Assembly: GCA_963724805.1 (NCBI GenBank)
Contig: CAVRWA010000012.1
Location: 62,001-126,000, forward strand
DNA: 64,000 nt
From: CAVQZA01 sp963724805
Lineage (GTDB): Bacteria > Actinomycetota > Thermoleophilia > Gaiellales > Gaiellaceae
Reading direction: 5' to 3'
Under the pieces are notes generated by a model. That model was not told the origin of the DNA and did no database searches. It saw only the letters and a list, made by a program, of their open reading frames with translations. The translations under genes and the position numbers were made by a program. Below are positions 17,506 to 26,491 of the stretch, one piece after another (positions within the stretch are counted from its first letter, which is position 1; every line of letters starts with the position of its first letter).

Positions 17506-18236
17506 TCGACTTCCACGTCCACCAGCCGGCGGGCGACGCGTACGGCCCTGCGGCGTACGCCGACTTCGTCGCGGCTCTCGGCGTCGAGCTGTCGGTGACG
17601 TTCACGTACGACGGCCTCCGGAAGCCAGGAGCCGCGGCCAACGACTCGCTCGCGGCGTTCGTCGCCGACGGCGGGAAGCGTTTCGTCGCGTTCGCAAACG
17701 TCGATCCGAACGATCCGGGCGCGGCGGACGAGATCCAGCCGCTGCGTGCGCGAGCACGGAATGCGCGGCGTCAAGCTCCACCCGTGGGTCCAGGGCTTCT
17801 CGATCCACGCTCCCGGGCTCGACCCCGTCTGCGAGGCCGCGGCCGCGCTCGGGATCCCGGTCATCTTCCACGACGGCACGCCGCCGTACAGCGCGCCGCT
17901 CCAGCTCGCGGCGCTCGCGCGCCGCCATCCGGGGACGACGATCGTGCTCGGCCACGGTGGCTCCACGACCTCTGGCGCGAGGCGTGGGCGGCGGTCGAGT
18001 CGACCGACAACGTCCACATCTGCCTCTGCGCGACTCCGCCGTATGCGATGCGCGAGCTGATCGCCCGGTGCCCGCTGGAGCGGATCCTCTTCGGCACCGA
18101 CGGCGGCCTGCTCCCGGAGCCGGCCCAACGCTATGTCGCACTCCGCATCCAGCAGCTCGACCTGCTCGGGCTGACCGAGGAGCAAAGGCGCGCGATCCTC
18201 GAGGACAACCCACGCCGGCTGCTGGCTGCCGCATGA
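17502..18236 (+). pseudogene. Amidohydrolase family 2 protein with two compensating frameshifts
   Basis: COG2159-type metal hydrolase related to its neighbour at 18233. Ligand motifs are spread over two frames: VIDFHVHQPAG in frame 1, then RGVKLHPWV, VIFHDGTPP and LGHGG in the second frame, then DLWREAWAA and ILFGTDGG back in frame 1. One base too many at 17739-17741 and one too few at 17960-17961 explain this, restoring the frame, so the corrected protein would be 244 residues. Two indels in G/C runs within 220 bases suggest sequencing or assembly error, but decay is possible. GTG at 17502 overlaps the upstream stop; the last codons overlap ATG of the next gene. Confidence 0.8.
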
Positions 18237-19096
18237 TCGTCGACGTCCACAGCCACGTCCCGAGCCACCGCGACCGGGTGCCGCCGGGGGAGTACGTCGA
18301 GAACGCGAAATGGCGCCCCGACCGAGTCGTCGCCGCAACGACGACGTGGGCAGAGTACGCGGCGGCCTTCGCGGACGTGGACGTCTCGATCTCGTTCACG
18401 ATCGCCCGCAACCGCGAGCGACTCGACCGCGAGCTCAACGACACGGTCGCGGCCTTCGTCGCCGCGGAGGCCGAGCGCCGCATCGGCTTCCTCTCCGTCC
18501 ATCCGGAGGTCGAGGGCGCAGAGGAGGAGGTCGAGCGCGCGCACGAGGAGCTTGGCCTGAAGGGCATCAAGCTGGGCCCGAACTACCAGATCTTCGACCC
18601 GCTGGCGCCGCCGGCCTTTCGCATCTACGAGCTCGCCGAACGCCACGGGCTGCCGATCCTGTTCCACCAGGGCGCCTCGCCCGTGCGAGAGGCGCCCCTG
18701 AAGTACGCGCATCCGCTGCTGATGGACGAGATCGCGACGCGCTTCCCCGAGCTCCGCATCGTGATGGCGCACCTGGGTCACCCTTGGCAGCGCGAGACGA
18801 TCGTGACGATCCGCAAGCACCCGCACGTGTACGCGGACATCTCGGCGACGTTCTACCGTCCCTGGTCGTTCTACGAGGGGCTGCGGCTCGCGACCGAGTG
18901 GGGCGCCCTCGACAAGCTCCTGTTCGGCTCGGACTTCCCGATCGCGACGCCCGCGGAGACGATCGCCGGGCTACGGCGCGTCAACGAGCCGGTCGCGGGC
19001 ACCGCGCTGCCGGCGGTGCCGCTCGACGCGATCGAGGCGATCATCCATCGCGACCCGCTTCCGCTCCTCGGTCTCGAGCACCCGGCCGGCCGCTGA
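18233..19096 (+). CDS. Amidohydrolase family 2 (COG2159-type) protein
   Basis: Intact 287-residue TIM-barrel metal hydrolase. Ligands in order: HxH in IVDVHSHVPS, GIKLGPNYQ, His in ILFHQGASP, His pair in VMAHLGHPW, and Asp in LLFGSDFPI. It lies directly after the frameshifted homologue with an ATGA overlap, so the pair probably arose by duplication and may act in successive steps or on related substrates. Its 3' end overlaps the convergent AAC(3)-like gene by 56 bases. Confidence 0.88.
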   Translation: MIVDVHSHVPSHRDRVPPGEYVENAKWRPDRVVAATTTWAEYAAAFADVDVSISFTIARNRERLDRELNDTVAAFVAAEAERRIGFLSVHPEVEGAEEEVERAHEELGLKGIKLGPNYQIFDPLAPPAFRIYELAERHGLPILFHQGASPVREAPLKYAHPLLMDEIATRFPELRIVMAHLGHPWQRETIVTIRKHPHVYADISATFYRPWSFYEGLRLATEWGALDKLLFGSDFPIATPAETIAGLRRVNEPVAGTALPAVPLDAIEAIIHRDPLPLLGLEHPAGR

Positions 19097-19856
19097 GCGC
19101 CTCGCGCGCGCGAGGGCAGCGGTAGCACCGGGAGTCGGTGCAGAGCAGCGCGGCGGGATCGCGGCCGAGCAGCGCGACGGTCTCCCCGATCACGTCCTCC
19201 CCGCGCACGAGCTGCGAGATCGCCCGTCCGACGAGACCGTCGCGGATCGCGGAGCGCTCCCGCAGGCCACGCTCGACGATGCCGAAGGCACGGCTGCAGC
19301 CCGGGAACCGGTCGTATTCGACGATGCGGGTCTCACCGCCGGCCACGATCTCGTGGACGCGCGGCCACTCGGGCGAGAACGGGATGTCGAGGTACGCCAT
19401 GTCCGCACGGAACTCGCCCACGTGCACGGTCGGGTTGACGATGTGGCCGACGCCGAGGAGCAGCACGCAGCCGCCCGCGCGCGCAAGGCGATCGAGCGGC
19501 GAGTCCACATCGGTTCCCGCCAGAAGCTCGTGACCGGCGCACAGCTCGTCGGCGCCGGCCCCGAGCGCCGCTACGGAGTGCGCGGGATGCAGGGAGCGAA
19601 CCGCGTCTGGCCGGAGCCGGACTGCCTCGGCAACCGCACCCGTCCGGCCGGGCTCGACGGTGGGGTCGAAGCGTTCGGTGTCGTAGGTGAAGGCAGGCAC
19701 GACGAGGAGGCCTTCGGGGCCGAGCACGTCGAGCAGCGCGTCGACGACCGCCTCCGCCCCGCCCTCGACAGGTCCGACGGCACGCAGCGACGAGTGGATC
19801 ACCACGCGGTCGCCGCGGGCGAGTCCGAGCGAACGCAGGTCGCCGGCGATGGTCAC
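19041..19856 (-). CDS. AAC(3)-like (Antibiotic_NAT fold) acyltransferase
   Basis: CoA-dependent N-acyltransferase fold, 271 residues. Family pattern: RVVIHSSLRAVGPVEGGAEAVVDAL, LLVVPAFTYD, LHPAHSVAALGAGADEL and LLLGVGHIVNPTVH. A C-terminal segment CTDSRCYRCPRAR has three closely spaced cysteines, not part of the usual acetyltransferase core. The setting in a peptide-import operon argues for a metabolic amine substrate rather than aminoglycoside resistance. GTG at 19856 overlaps the preceding stop (GTGA). The last 56 bases run antisense to the end of the amidohydrolase gene. Confidence 0.83.
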   Translation of the reverse strand: MTIAGDLRSLGLARGDRVVIHSSLRAVGPVEGGAEAVVDALLDVLGPEGLLVVPAFTYDTERFDPTVEPGRTGAVAEAVRLRPDAVRSLHPAHSVAALGAGADELCAGHELLAGTDVDSPLDRLARAGGCVLLLGVGHIVNPTVHVGEFRADMAYLDIPFSPEWPRVHEIVAGGETRIVEYDRFPGCSRAFGIVERGLRERSAIRDGLVGRAISQLVRGEDVIGETVALLGRDPAALLCTDSRCYRCPRAREALSGRPGARDRGAEAGRDG

Positions 19857-20581
19857 AGTCCGAGCCGGGCCGAAAGCGTCCCGCCGAGCACGGCCTCGCG
19901 CACGGCGTCGTCGAGCCCCGCCTCACGGACCCGGGCGAGCTCGAGCTCCGCCTCGGCGAAGGGAGCGTCCGTGGTGAACACGACGCGGTCACCGACGGTC
20001 GACGGCTCGAGGCGCGCGAGGCGGGTCGGCCACTCGACGTGCGCGCTGTCGGCGAGGAGATTCGGTGCGGCCGCGAGCGCCGACGGGCCGTCGGCCGAGA
20101 AGTCGGTCGCCCCGCTCTTGCCCATCACGAACCACGCATCCGGATGCCTGTTTGCAAGCCAGGCGAGCTGGAGCGGCAGCGCATGCGGAGGCGTGCCCGT
20201 GCGAACGTAGATCGGCCAGCCGAACGCCGCCGCGAGCTCGATCAGCGGATCGGCGAGGCCGTCCTGGAGATCGAACCCCTGCAGAGCCGGATCGAGCTTC
20301 AACGCCCGCGCGCCGCCGTCGCGGGCACGCCGCAGCTCCTCGACGGCCTCGCCGCCGAGCCACGGGCTCGCGACCGCATACGGGAGCAGGCGCCGATCGG
20401 ACGCCGCAGCGGCCGCGGCGACGAGCTCGTTGCCCTCGCGGTTACGAACCGGCAGGAATCGCTCCGGCGGCGAGACGAGAGCGACGTCCACGCCGAGCCT
20501 GTCCATCGACGCGACGAGCGCCTCGGCGGAGAGCTCGACCTCCCGGTTCGCCCCGATCGTGGCATGCCCGTCGACGACCAT
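19853..20581 (-). CDS. Degenerate amidohydrolase-like protein (metal ligands mostly lost)
   Basis: 242-residue protein aligning with the COG2159 amidohydrolases nearby but with altered ligand sites. The N-terminal HxH is VDGHATIG (second His replaced), the barrel His motif FHxG is YVRTGTPP, the AHxGH motif is FVMGKSG, and only the terminal Asp remains in VFTTDAPF. It is therefore unlikely to bind metal like its relatives and may be a non-metal enzyme or a partner subunit. ATG at 20581 directly follows the upstream stop (TGATG); GTG at 20584 is possible. Confidence 0.75.
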   Translation of the reverse strand: MVVDGHATIGANREVELSAEALVASMDRLGVDVALVSPPERFLPVRNREGNELVAAAAAASDRRLLPYAVASPWLGGEAVEELRRARDGGARALKLDPALQGFDLQDGLADPLIELAAAFGWPIYVRTGTPPHALPLQLAWLANRHPDAWFVMGKSGATDFSADGPSALAAAPNLLADSAHVEWPTRLARLEPSTVGDRVVFTTDAPFAEAELELARVREAGLDDAVREAVLGGTLSARLGL

Positions 20582-21714
20582 CACGCCGCCACCGTCGCCG
20601 AGCGAAAGGCCGCGGCCGCGGCGCGGAAAGCCTCGAGCCCCTCCTCCGGCACGAGCGAGAGGTTGTAGAGCGCGAGCCCGTCCGCTCCCGCTCCGGCCAG
20701 GCGCTCGACGTCCGCGGCCATGCTCGCCGGCGTCCGGCCGGGCACCCAGTTGATCGACGCGGTCGCACCCCATCCGCCGGCGAGCGCGCGCAGGCCCTCG
20801 AACCGCTCGACGAGCTCCTCTCCGGCCAGCGGGCCGCAGCCGAGCAGAAGCCGGTCGGCCGCGGCGAGCGCGAATGGCGAGAAGCCCTGCAGCGCGGCCT
20901 GCTGCGGCGGCCCCGAGCCGAAGATCCGGAGCGCGGATCCTCCTGCATGCGCGGCTGCGGCTGCTCCGGCGACGATTCTCTCCGCACCGTTCGCGCGCGC
21001 TGCGACGAGCGCCCGTTCGAGATCCTCATCCCATCGCCCGGCGCCGAACGGCTCCCCGGCGGCATCGCGCGCCCGGCGCTCGAGCTCGTCGGCGTCGTCG
21101 CCGAGCAGGTCGCGGCAGGCTCGACAGAAGCACTGCGGTGCGAGGAGACGTGCCGCCTCCGACAGCGGCGAGAGCGCGAGCGTCAGCGTGTACGAGGGCT
21201 CCCACGCCGGGTACAGCGCAGCTTCGAGGTCGACCGCCTCGGGCTCGAGCTGCGCGCAGAGGTCTGCGACGAGCCCGGCGACGAGCTCCAGCGATGCGGG
21301 TGCAGAGGGGCACAGGCCGATCCCGTTCGGGCTGCCGTCGAGGGTCTGCGCCGCCGCGGCGGGGAACGCCGACGCCAGCGCGTCGTGGTGCAGGGCGACC
21401 ACCCAGGCGCGGAAGCCGAGGCCCGCGCGCCCGCATGCGTCCCGGAACTCGAAGAGCCGCTCGCGCAGCTCGGCCGGGCCGTTGGGGACGGGGGCGAGCT
21501 CGCCGTATCTCGCACGGTCTGGCTCGAAGTAGGTCGTCGCGGTCGTGAGCACGCTGACCCGGGCCTGCCGCGGCAGCACCCTGCGCGCGCGGTGATAGAC
21601 GACCGCGACGCTCGCAGCGTCGCAGCCGAGCCCGAGAACCTGCTCGGCGAGGGCGTCGGCCGGAGTCCCCTCGAGCTCCTCCGGGAAGAGGAAGCACTGG
21701 ACGCCCGGGATCAC
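20581..21714 (-). CDS. Uncharacterised TIM-barrel-like protein with CxxC-type motif
   Basis: I cannot assign a function. The protein is 377 residues, without signal or membrane segments. Visible features: an N-terminal IPGVQCFLFPEEL, WEPSYTLTLALSP, then APQCFCRACRDLLGDDADELERRARD with Cys-X-Cys-X2-Cys, then alternating hydrophobic strands (RIFGSGPPQQ, LLLGCGPLAG, ADGLALYNLSLVPEEG) that read like TIM-barrel repeats of the glycosyl-hydrolase-like type. GTG at 21714 overlaps the enolase-superfamily stop (GTGA). Confidence 0.7.
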   Translation of the reverse strand: MIPGVQCFLFPEELEGTPADALAEQVLGLGCDAASVAVVYHRARRVLPRQARVSVLTTATTYFEPDRARYGELAPVPNGPAELRERLFEFRDACGRAGLGFRAWVVALHHDALASAFPAAAAQTLDGSPNGIGLCPSAPASLELVAGLVADLCAQLEPEAVDLEAALYPAWEPSYTLTLALSPLSEAARLLAPQCFCRACRDLLGDDADELERRARDAAGEPFGAGRWDEDLERALVAARANGAERIVAGAAAAAHAGGSALRIFGSGPPQQAALQGFSPFALAAADRLLLGCGPLAGEELVERFEGLRALAGGWGATASINWVPGRTPASMAADVERLAGAGADGLALYNLSLVPEEGLEAFRAAAAAFRSATVAA

Positions 21715-22808
21715 GACGAGAAGCTCCGGAGCACTTCCGGGCGCAGCTCGACGCCGAGGCCCGGGCCCTCCGGCAGCCGGGCGCGCTCCCCGTCGATGTC
21801 GAGCGGCTGCACGAGCGTCGGCTCCTCCTCGTAGAAGTGGTGGCCGGTGATCCCGCACGGGATCGAGCCCAGCCGCTCGCAGGCACAGGCGACGTGGAGC
21901 TGCGCCGCGGCGCCGAGGCCCATCTCGCCGTTCGCGCCGATCACGACCTCGAGCCCGAGCTTCGCCGCGACGCGCGCCGACTCCACGGCCCGTTCGAGCC
22001 CGGAGCTCTTGCCGACGTACACGCTCACAACGTCTGCCGCTCCGATCGCGGCGATGCGCCGGACGTCCGCCGTCGTGTACACGGCCTCGTCCGCCACCAC
22101 CGGCAGCCCCAGCGTGCGGATCTCGCGCATCCCCTCGAGATCCTCTGCGGCGACGGGCTGCTCGATGAACGCGATCGCGCTCTCCTGCAGCCGGGGGACG
22201 GCGCCGAGGGCGATCGGACGCGACCAGCCGCCGTTCGCGTCGGCCCCGACGAAGGCGCCGGGGCCCGCGAGCGCACGGACCCGCGCTACCCGGGCCGCGT
22301 CCGCGTCCGGATCGCGCCCGACCTTCACCTTGAACGCGCGGAAGCCGAGGCTCTGTGCCGTCTCGAACCCTGCGTCGAGCTCGGCCCCGTCGCCGCTGAG
22401 GGAGATCTTCACGGGCACCTCGCGCCGGAACGGGCCGCCGAGCAGCTCGCAGACCGGCAGGCCGACCGTCCTGCCCAGCGCGTCCCAGAGCGCGGCTTCG
22501 ACGCCCGCCTTCGTGAAGGCGTTGCCGCGGACGACGCGGTCCAGCTCCGTCCCGTGCCCCGCGATCGGAGCGAGCGGTCGGCCGATCAGAAGGGGTGCGA
22601 AGACGTCGCGCACGAAATGCGTCGCTGTCACCGCGTCCTCTCCGCTCCACGCGGCCGTTGCGCTGATCTCGCCGTACCCCTCGATCCCGTCGGCAGTCAC
22701 GACCCGCACGAGCACGAACGACGACGCATCGTGGGTCGTGCGCGCTCCGCGCACGCTGAGCGTGGGCTTGGCGCGCGCCGAGACGACGGTCGTCCCGACC
22801 GCCGCGAT
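21711..22808 (-). CDS. Enolase-superfamily enzyme (muconate-lactonizing / dipeptide epimerase-like)
   Basis: MLE-type member: KVKVGRD supplies the KxK lysine pair, VGADANGGW, AFIEQPV and VVADEAV hold the metal ligands, and the second catalytic lysine is in SVYVGKSSG. MLE-type enzymes include o-succinylbenzoate synthase, cycloisomerases and L-Ala-D/L-Glu epimerases; with a peptide importer, a dipeptide or N-acyl amino acid epimerase is plausible. The start is odd: homology begins near ATC at 22808, which has GGAGG 8 bases upstream but is not a standard start codon. ATG at 22883 (overlapping creatininase by 59 bases) and GTG at 22754 are the normal alternatives. Confidence 0.85.
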   Translation of the reverse strand: MAAVGTTVVSARAKPTLSVRGARTTHDASSFVLVRVVTADGIEGYGEISATAAWSGEDAVTATHFVRDVFAPLLIGRPLAPIAGHGTELDRVVRGNAFTKAGVEAALWDALGRTVGLPVCELLGGPFRREVPVKISLSGDGAELDAGFETAQSLGFRAFKVKVGRDPDADAARVARVRALAGPGAFVGADANGGWSRPIALGAVPRLQESAIAFIEQPVAAEDLEGMREIRTLGLPVVADEAVYTTADVRRIAAIGAADVVSVYVGKSSGLERAVESARVAAKLGLEVVIGANGEMGLGAAAQLHVACACERLGSIPCGITGHHFYEEEPTLVQPLDIDGERARLPEGPGLGVELRPEVLRSFSS

Positions 22809-22824
22809 CGTCGCAGCCTCCCCC

Positions 22825-23565
22825 TCAGACGGCGAGGGCGGCCACCTCCTCGAAGCAGGCGGCCACTGCGGCAACGGCCGCATGCAGCGCCACCTCGCCG
22901 AGCTCGGTCGTCGCCGTGTCCGGCCTGTCGGTGTAGCCGTCCAGCTCGTGCCAGCGGTTCGGCTCGCCGACGACGAGCCCCCGCGGCCACGCCCGGGCGG
23001 TGCCACCGGGCGACGGCGCGGCGCGCTCGGGACGGACGCGATCCGGGTGCAACGCGAGCATGAGCGACGTCTCGAACACTCCCGCGTGCCCCGCGAGCTG
23101 CAGCTCGAGGACGGCCGGGTCGAGAAGCTGTGAAAGGAGCGCGGTGGCCACGAGGATCCCGTGCTCACGCGATGCCTCGGCGACGGCGACCGCGCAAGGC
23201 GCGGCATTGCCGCCATGGCCGTTGAGGACGAACACGCGCCGGCAGCCGGATGCTGCCGCCGAAGCGAGCAGGTCGGCGAGCACCGCCTGCAGCGTGGACA
23301 CGCGCAGCGAGAGCGTGCCTCCGAACGGCAGGTGGTGATCCGACGCGCCGAACGCGAGCGTCGGCGCGAGCAGCACGACGTCGGGTCGGGCTGCGAGCGC
23401 CGCCGCCTTCTCGGCGACGGCCTCGACGAGCGCCGCGTCGGTGCCCGTCGCGAGATGCGGGCCGTGCTGCTCCGTCGTTCCGACCGGGAGCACGAGCAGC
23501 GCACCTGCCGCGACGGCGGAGACCTCGTCGCGCGTGAGCGCGTCCCAGTGCCGTACCTCGCTCAT
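22825..23565 (-). CDS. Creatininase family amidohydrolase
   Basis: 246-residue member of the creatininase/MftE-like family, metal-dependent hydrolases of cyclic or linear amides. Motifs: VLPVGTTEQHGPHLATGTD with Glu and His ligands, LAFGASDHHLPFGGTLS, VFVLNGHGGN, and HAGVFETSLMLAL near the C terminus. All expected ligands are visible. Substrates range from creatinine to formamidopyrimidines and peptide ends, so none is assigned. ATG at 23565 overlaps the transporter ATPase stop (ATGA). Confidence 0.9.
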   Translation of the reverse strand: MSEVRHWDALTRDEVSAVAAGALLVLPVGTTEQHGPHLATGTDAALVEAVAEKAAALAARPDVVLLAPTLAFGASDHHLPFGGTLSLRVSTLQAVLADLLASAAASGCRRVFVLNGHGGNAAPCAVAVAEASREHGILVATALLSQLLDPAVLELQLAGHAGVFETSLMLALHPDRVRPERAAPSPGGTARAWPRGLVVGEPNRWHELDGYTDRPDTATTELGEVALHAAVAAVAACFEEVAALAV

Positions 23566-24611
23566 TTCGCGCGCTCCAACGCGGTCGCGAGAAGACTCTC
23601 GGCCGACTGGGGGAAGTGGCAGGCTGCGCGATGTCCCTGTCCCGTCTCGCGCAACGGCGGCTCGACGGTCCGGCACACGTCGCGCTCGCCAAGAGGGCAG
23701 CGCGGATGGAAACGACAGCCCGGGATCGTCCCGGCGTCGGAGGCCAGCGCCTCGCGTACGACGAGCTTCGAGGCGGGCTGGAGGCGCCGCCGCTCGACCG
23801 AGGGAATCGAGGCGAGCAGCGCGTGCGTGTACGGATGCTGCGGGCTCCCGAAGAGCGAGTCGCGCGAGCCGATCTCGACAATCTGGCCGTGGTACATCAC
23901 GGCGACGGTGCTCGCCATGTAGCGCACCACCGAGAGATCGTGTGTCACGAAGAGATAGGTGAGGCCGAGCTGCTGCTGCAGCTCGCGCAGGAGGTTGAGG
24001 ATCTGGGCCTGGATCGACACGTCGACGGCAGATACGGCCTCGTCGAGAACGACGAACTTGGGCCCGAGGGCGAGTGCGCGCGCGATGCTCACGCGCTGGC
24101 ACTGCCCACCCGAGAGCTGGCGCGGATAGGCGTTCGCGTGCTCGGGCCGGAGGCCGACCAGCTGGAGGAGCTCTGCGACGCGCGCCCGGCGCTCGGCACG
24201 GCCCAGGTTCGAGTCGTGCACCTGGAGGGGCAGGGAGACGATCTGCTCCACCGTCTTGCGGCGGTTGAGCGCCGCGAACGGATCCTGGAACACGCTCTGC
24301 ATCTCCCGCCGGAGCCGCCGCAACTCGTCGCCCGATAGTGCGTCGAGATCCTGGCCTTCGAAGAGGATCCGGCCGGACGTCGGCTCGTCGAGCCGCAGCA
24401 GCAATCGAGCGAGCGTCGACTTTCCCGAGCCGGACTCGCCGACGAGCCCGAACGTCTCCCCCGCGGGGATCTCGAACGAGACGCCGTCGACTGCGCGGAC
24501 GACATGGTCGCCGGCCAGGCGGAAGACCCGCGTCACGTCCTCGACCGCGACGAGCGGGCGCTCGGTCACGATCGCCGGCGGGGCCTGGCTGCGGGCCGCG
24601 CTCGCGTTCAT
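23562..24611 (-). CDS. Oligopeptide ABC transporter ATPase, DppF-like
   Basis: 349-residue nucleotide-binding subunit. Walker A GESGSGKST near residue 50, signature LSGGQCQRVSIARALAL, Walker B FVVLDEA, and the C-terminal oligopeptide motif PGCRFHPRCPLGERDVC. Walker B reads DEAVSAVDVS rather than the common DEPTSALDVS, but the catalytic Glu remains. ATG at 24611 overlaps the DppD-like stop (ATGA). Partner of the ATPase at 24608-25621. Confidence 0.92.
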   Translation of the reverse strand: MNASAARSQAPPAIVTERPLVAVEDVTRVFRLAGDHVVRAVDGVSFEIPAGETFGLVGESGSGKSTLARLLLRLDEPTSGRILFEGQDLDALSGDELRRLRREMQSVFQDPFAALNRRKTVEQIVSLPLQVHDSNLGRAERRARVAELLQLVGLRPEHANAYPRQLSGGQCQRVSIARALALGPKFVVLDEAVSAVDVSIQAQILNLLRELQQQLGLTYLFVTHDLSVVRYMASTVAVMYHGQIVEIGSRDSLFGSPQHPYTHALLASIPSVERRRLQPASKLVVREALASDAGTIPGCRFHPRCPLGERDVCRTVEPPLRETGQGHRAACHFPQSAESLLATALERAK

Positions 24612-25621
24612 CCACCGACTCCGGCGCGTTCCTCCGCGAACCAGCATGCCGCGGAACTGGCGCCCGGGAGCGGGATCAGCTCCGGCTCGCTCTCGCGGCA
24701 GCCTGCGGCGGCGGCGGCGCAGCGCGGGTGGAACGGACAGCCGCCGGGCAGGCGCTGCGGCAGCGGCGGCTGGCCCGAGATCGCGGCGATCGGCTCGCGG
24801 TGATCGTGGTCGAGCCGGCAGATCGAGTTGACGAGCGCATCCGTGTACGGGTGGACGGGCCGGTCGAAGACGGTGGCGCCGGGGCCGCGCTCGACGATCC
24901 GGCCGGCGTACATGACTTGGATGTCGTCGCAGAAGCTGCTCGCCAGTCCTAGGTCGTGCGTGATCAGCATCACCGACATGCCGCGCTCCTCGACCAGCGT
25001 GTCGAGCAGGTCCATGATCCGGGACTGCGTCGTCACGTCGAGCGCAGTGGTCGGCTCGTCGGCGATCAGCACGTCGGGGTTCGCACACACGGCCATCGCG
25101 ATCATCACACGTTGCCGCATCCCGCCCGAGAACTGATGCGGGTAGCTGTCGAACCGCCGCTCGGGATTGGGGAGCCCGACGTGGCCGAGCATGTCGACGG
25201 CACGCTGCCGCGCCTCACCCCGGCCGACCCGCTCGTGCGCACGGATCGCCTCGACGATCTGGTACCCGATCGTCTTCAGCGGGTTCAGCGACGACATCGG
25301 GTCCTGGTAGATCATCGCGATCCTGGCGCCACGCAGCCGCGTCATCTGCTTCTCGGGCAGCTGCGTCAGGTCCTCGCCGCCGAGATACACGGCCCCCGCG
25401 GCGATCCGCGCCTGCCGCGGCAGAAGCCGCATCAGCGCGAGCGCGGTCAGTGACTTTCCACTGCCCGACTCACCAGCGAGCCCGAGGCGGCGCCCGGCTT
25501 CGAGCGCGAACGACACGCCCCGAACCGGCCGGATCGGGGCCCCGCGCCCGGGGAACTCCACGGCAAGCCCTCGCACATCGAGGACGGTGCCGGTTGCCTT
25601 CGTGTCGGTCGCGGCGCTCAT
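24608..25621 (-). CDS. Oligopeptide ABC transporter ATPase, DppD-like
   Basis: 337-residue subunit with Walker A GESGSGKSL near residue 50, Q-loop YQDPMSSLNP, signature FSGGMRQRVMIAMAV, Walker B VLIADEPTTALD, H-loop LITHDLG and the C-terminal GGCPFHPRC motif. ATG overlaps the permease stop. Separate from DppF here, unlike the fused ATPase of operon A. Confidence 0.93.
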   Translation of the reverse strand: MSAATDTKATGTVLDVRGLAVEFPGRGAPIRPVRGVSFALEAGRRLGLAGESGSGKSLTALALMRLLPRQARIAAGAVYLGGEDLTQLPEKQMTRLRGARIAMIYQDPMSSLNPLKTIGYQIVEAIRAHERVGRGEARQRAVDMLGHVGLPNPERRFDSYPHQFSGGMRQRVMIAMAVCANPDVLIADEPTTALDVTTQSRIMDLLDTLVEERGMSVMLITHDLGLASSFCDDIQVMYAGRIVERGPGATVFDRPVHPYTDALVNSICRLDHDHREPIAAISGQPPLPQRLPGGCPFHPRCAAAAAGCRESEPELIPLPGASSAACWFAEERAGVGG

Positions 25622-26490
25622 TGGTTCGACGGGTCCAGCACCCGCTGCAGGTTGTCGCCGAGGGTGTTCAGCGCGAGGATCGCGACGAGGATCACGAGGC
25701 CGGGGAAGATCGGATACCAGTACGAGCGGTAGAGATTGGTGTATCCCTGCTGGAGGAGCGTGCCCCAGGACGTTCCCGGAGGCTGCACGCCGAGCCCGAC
25801 GAAGCTGAGGCTCGCCTCGACCAGGATTGCCTCGGCCATCACGAGGCTCGCGCGCGCGAGCAGTATCGGCACGGTGTTGGGAAAGAGCTCGCTGAGCACG
25901 ATGCGTCTCCCGGAGGCGCCGACCGACACGGCGGCGAGGTGGTACTCCGACTGGAGCTCGGCGAGCAGGGCGGAGCGCGCGAGCCGCGCGGTCGCCGGCG
26001 CGAAGAGGATGCCGAGGATGAGGACCAGGCTGAGCGTCGAGGCGCCGAAGGCGGCGACGAGCACGAGCCCGAGCAGAATCGCCGGGAGTCCCATGGCCAC
26101 GTCCGCCGACCGCATCAGCGTCTCGCCGATCCAGCCCTTCCGAAAGGCCGCCGCGAAGCCCCAGAGCGTGCCGACGACCATCGCGATCACCGTCGCCGCA
26201 AACGCAATCTGCAGCGAGGTGCGGCCGCCGTAGAGAACGCGCGTCAGCAGGTCGCGGCCCAGCTCGTCGGTCCCGAACAGGTGGGAGAACGAGGGCGCCG
26301 CGAACAGGTGCGTGTAGTCGTTGCCGGTCGGCGAGTACGGCGCCACGACCGGCGCCGCGACGGCACCCAGGACGAGGATCCCGAGGACGACGGCGGAGAT
26401 CGCGGCGCTGGGACGCGAGAGCAGCCGCACGAAGACGCTGCTGCGCTCGCGCTGGAGGTCGACGGGAGCGGGCTCGACCGCCGCGCTCAC
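25618..26490 (-). CDS. Oligopeptide ABC transporter permease, DppC-like
   Basis: 290-residue membrane subunit: cytoplasmic N terminus, first helix AISAVVLGILVLGAVAAPVV, motif FGTDELGRDLLTRVLYGGRTSL, EAA-type loop after AAVSVGASGRR and a last helix ending in LGDNLQRVLDP, typical of DppC/OppC. GTG at 26490 lies one base after the upstream permease stop. Confidence 0.93.
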   Translation of the reverse strand: MSAAVEPAPVDLQRERSSVFVRLLSRPSAAISAVVLGILVLGAVAAPVVAPYSPTGNDYTHLFAAPSFSHLFGTDELGRDLLTRVLYGGRTSLQIAFAATVIAMVVGTLWGFAAAFRKGWIGETLMRSADVAMGLPAILLGLVLVAAFGASTLSLVLILGILFAPATARLARSALLAELQSEYHLAAVSVGASGRRIVLSELFPNTVPILLARASLVMAEAILVEASLSFVGLGVQPPGTSWGTLLQQGYTNLYRSYWYPIFPGLVILVAILALNTLGDNLQRVLDPSNQ

Positions 26491-26491
26491 C

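Noticed and set aside
19041..19856. Aminoglycoside resistance gene
   Set aside because: The fold is AAC(3)-like but the gene is embedded in a metabolic operon and resistance cannot be inferred from the fold alone.
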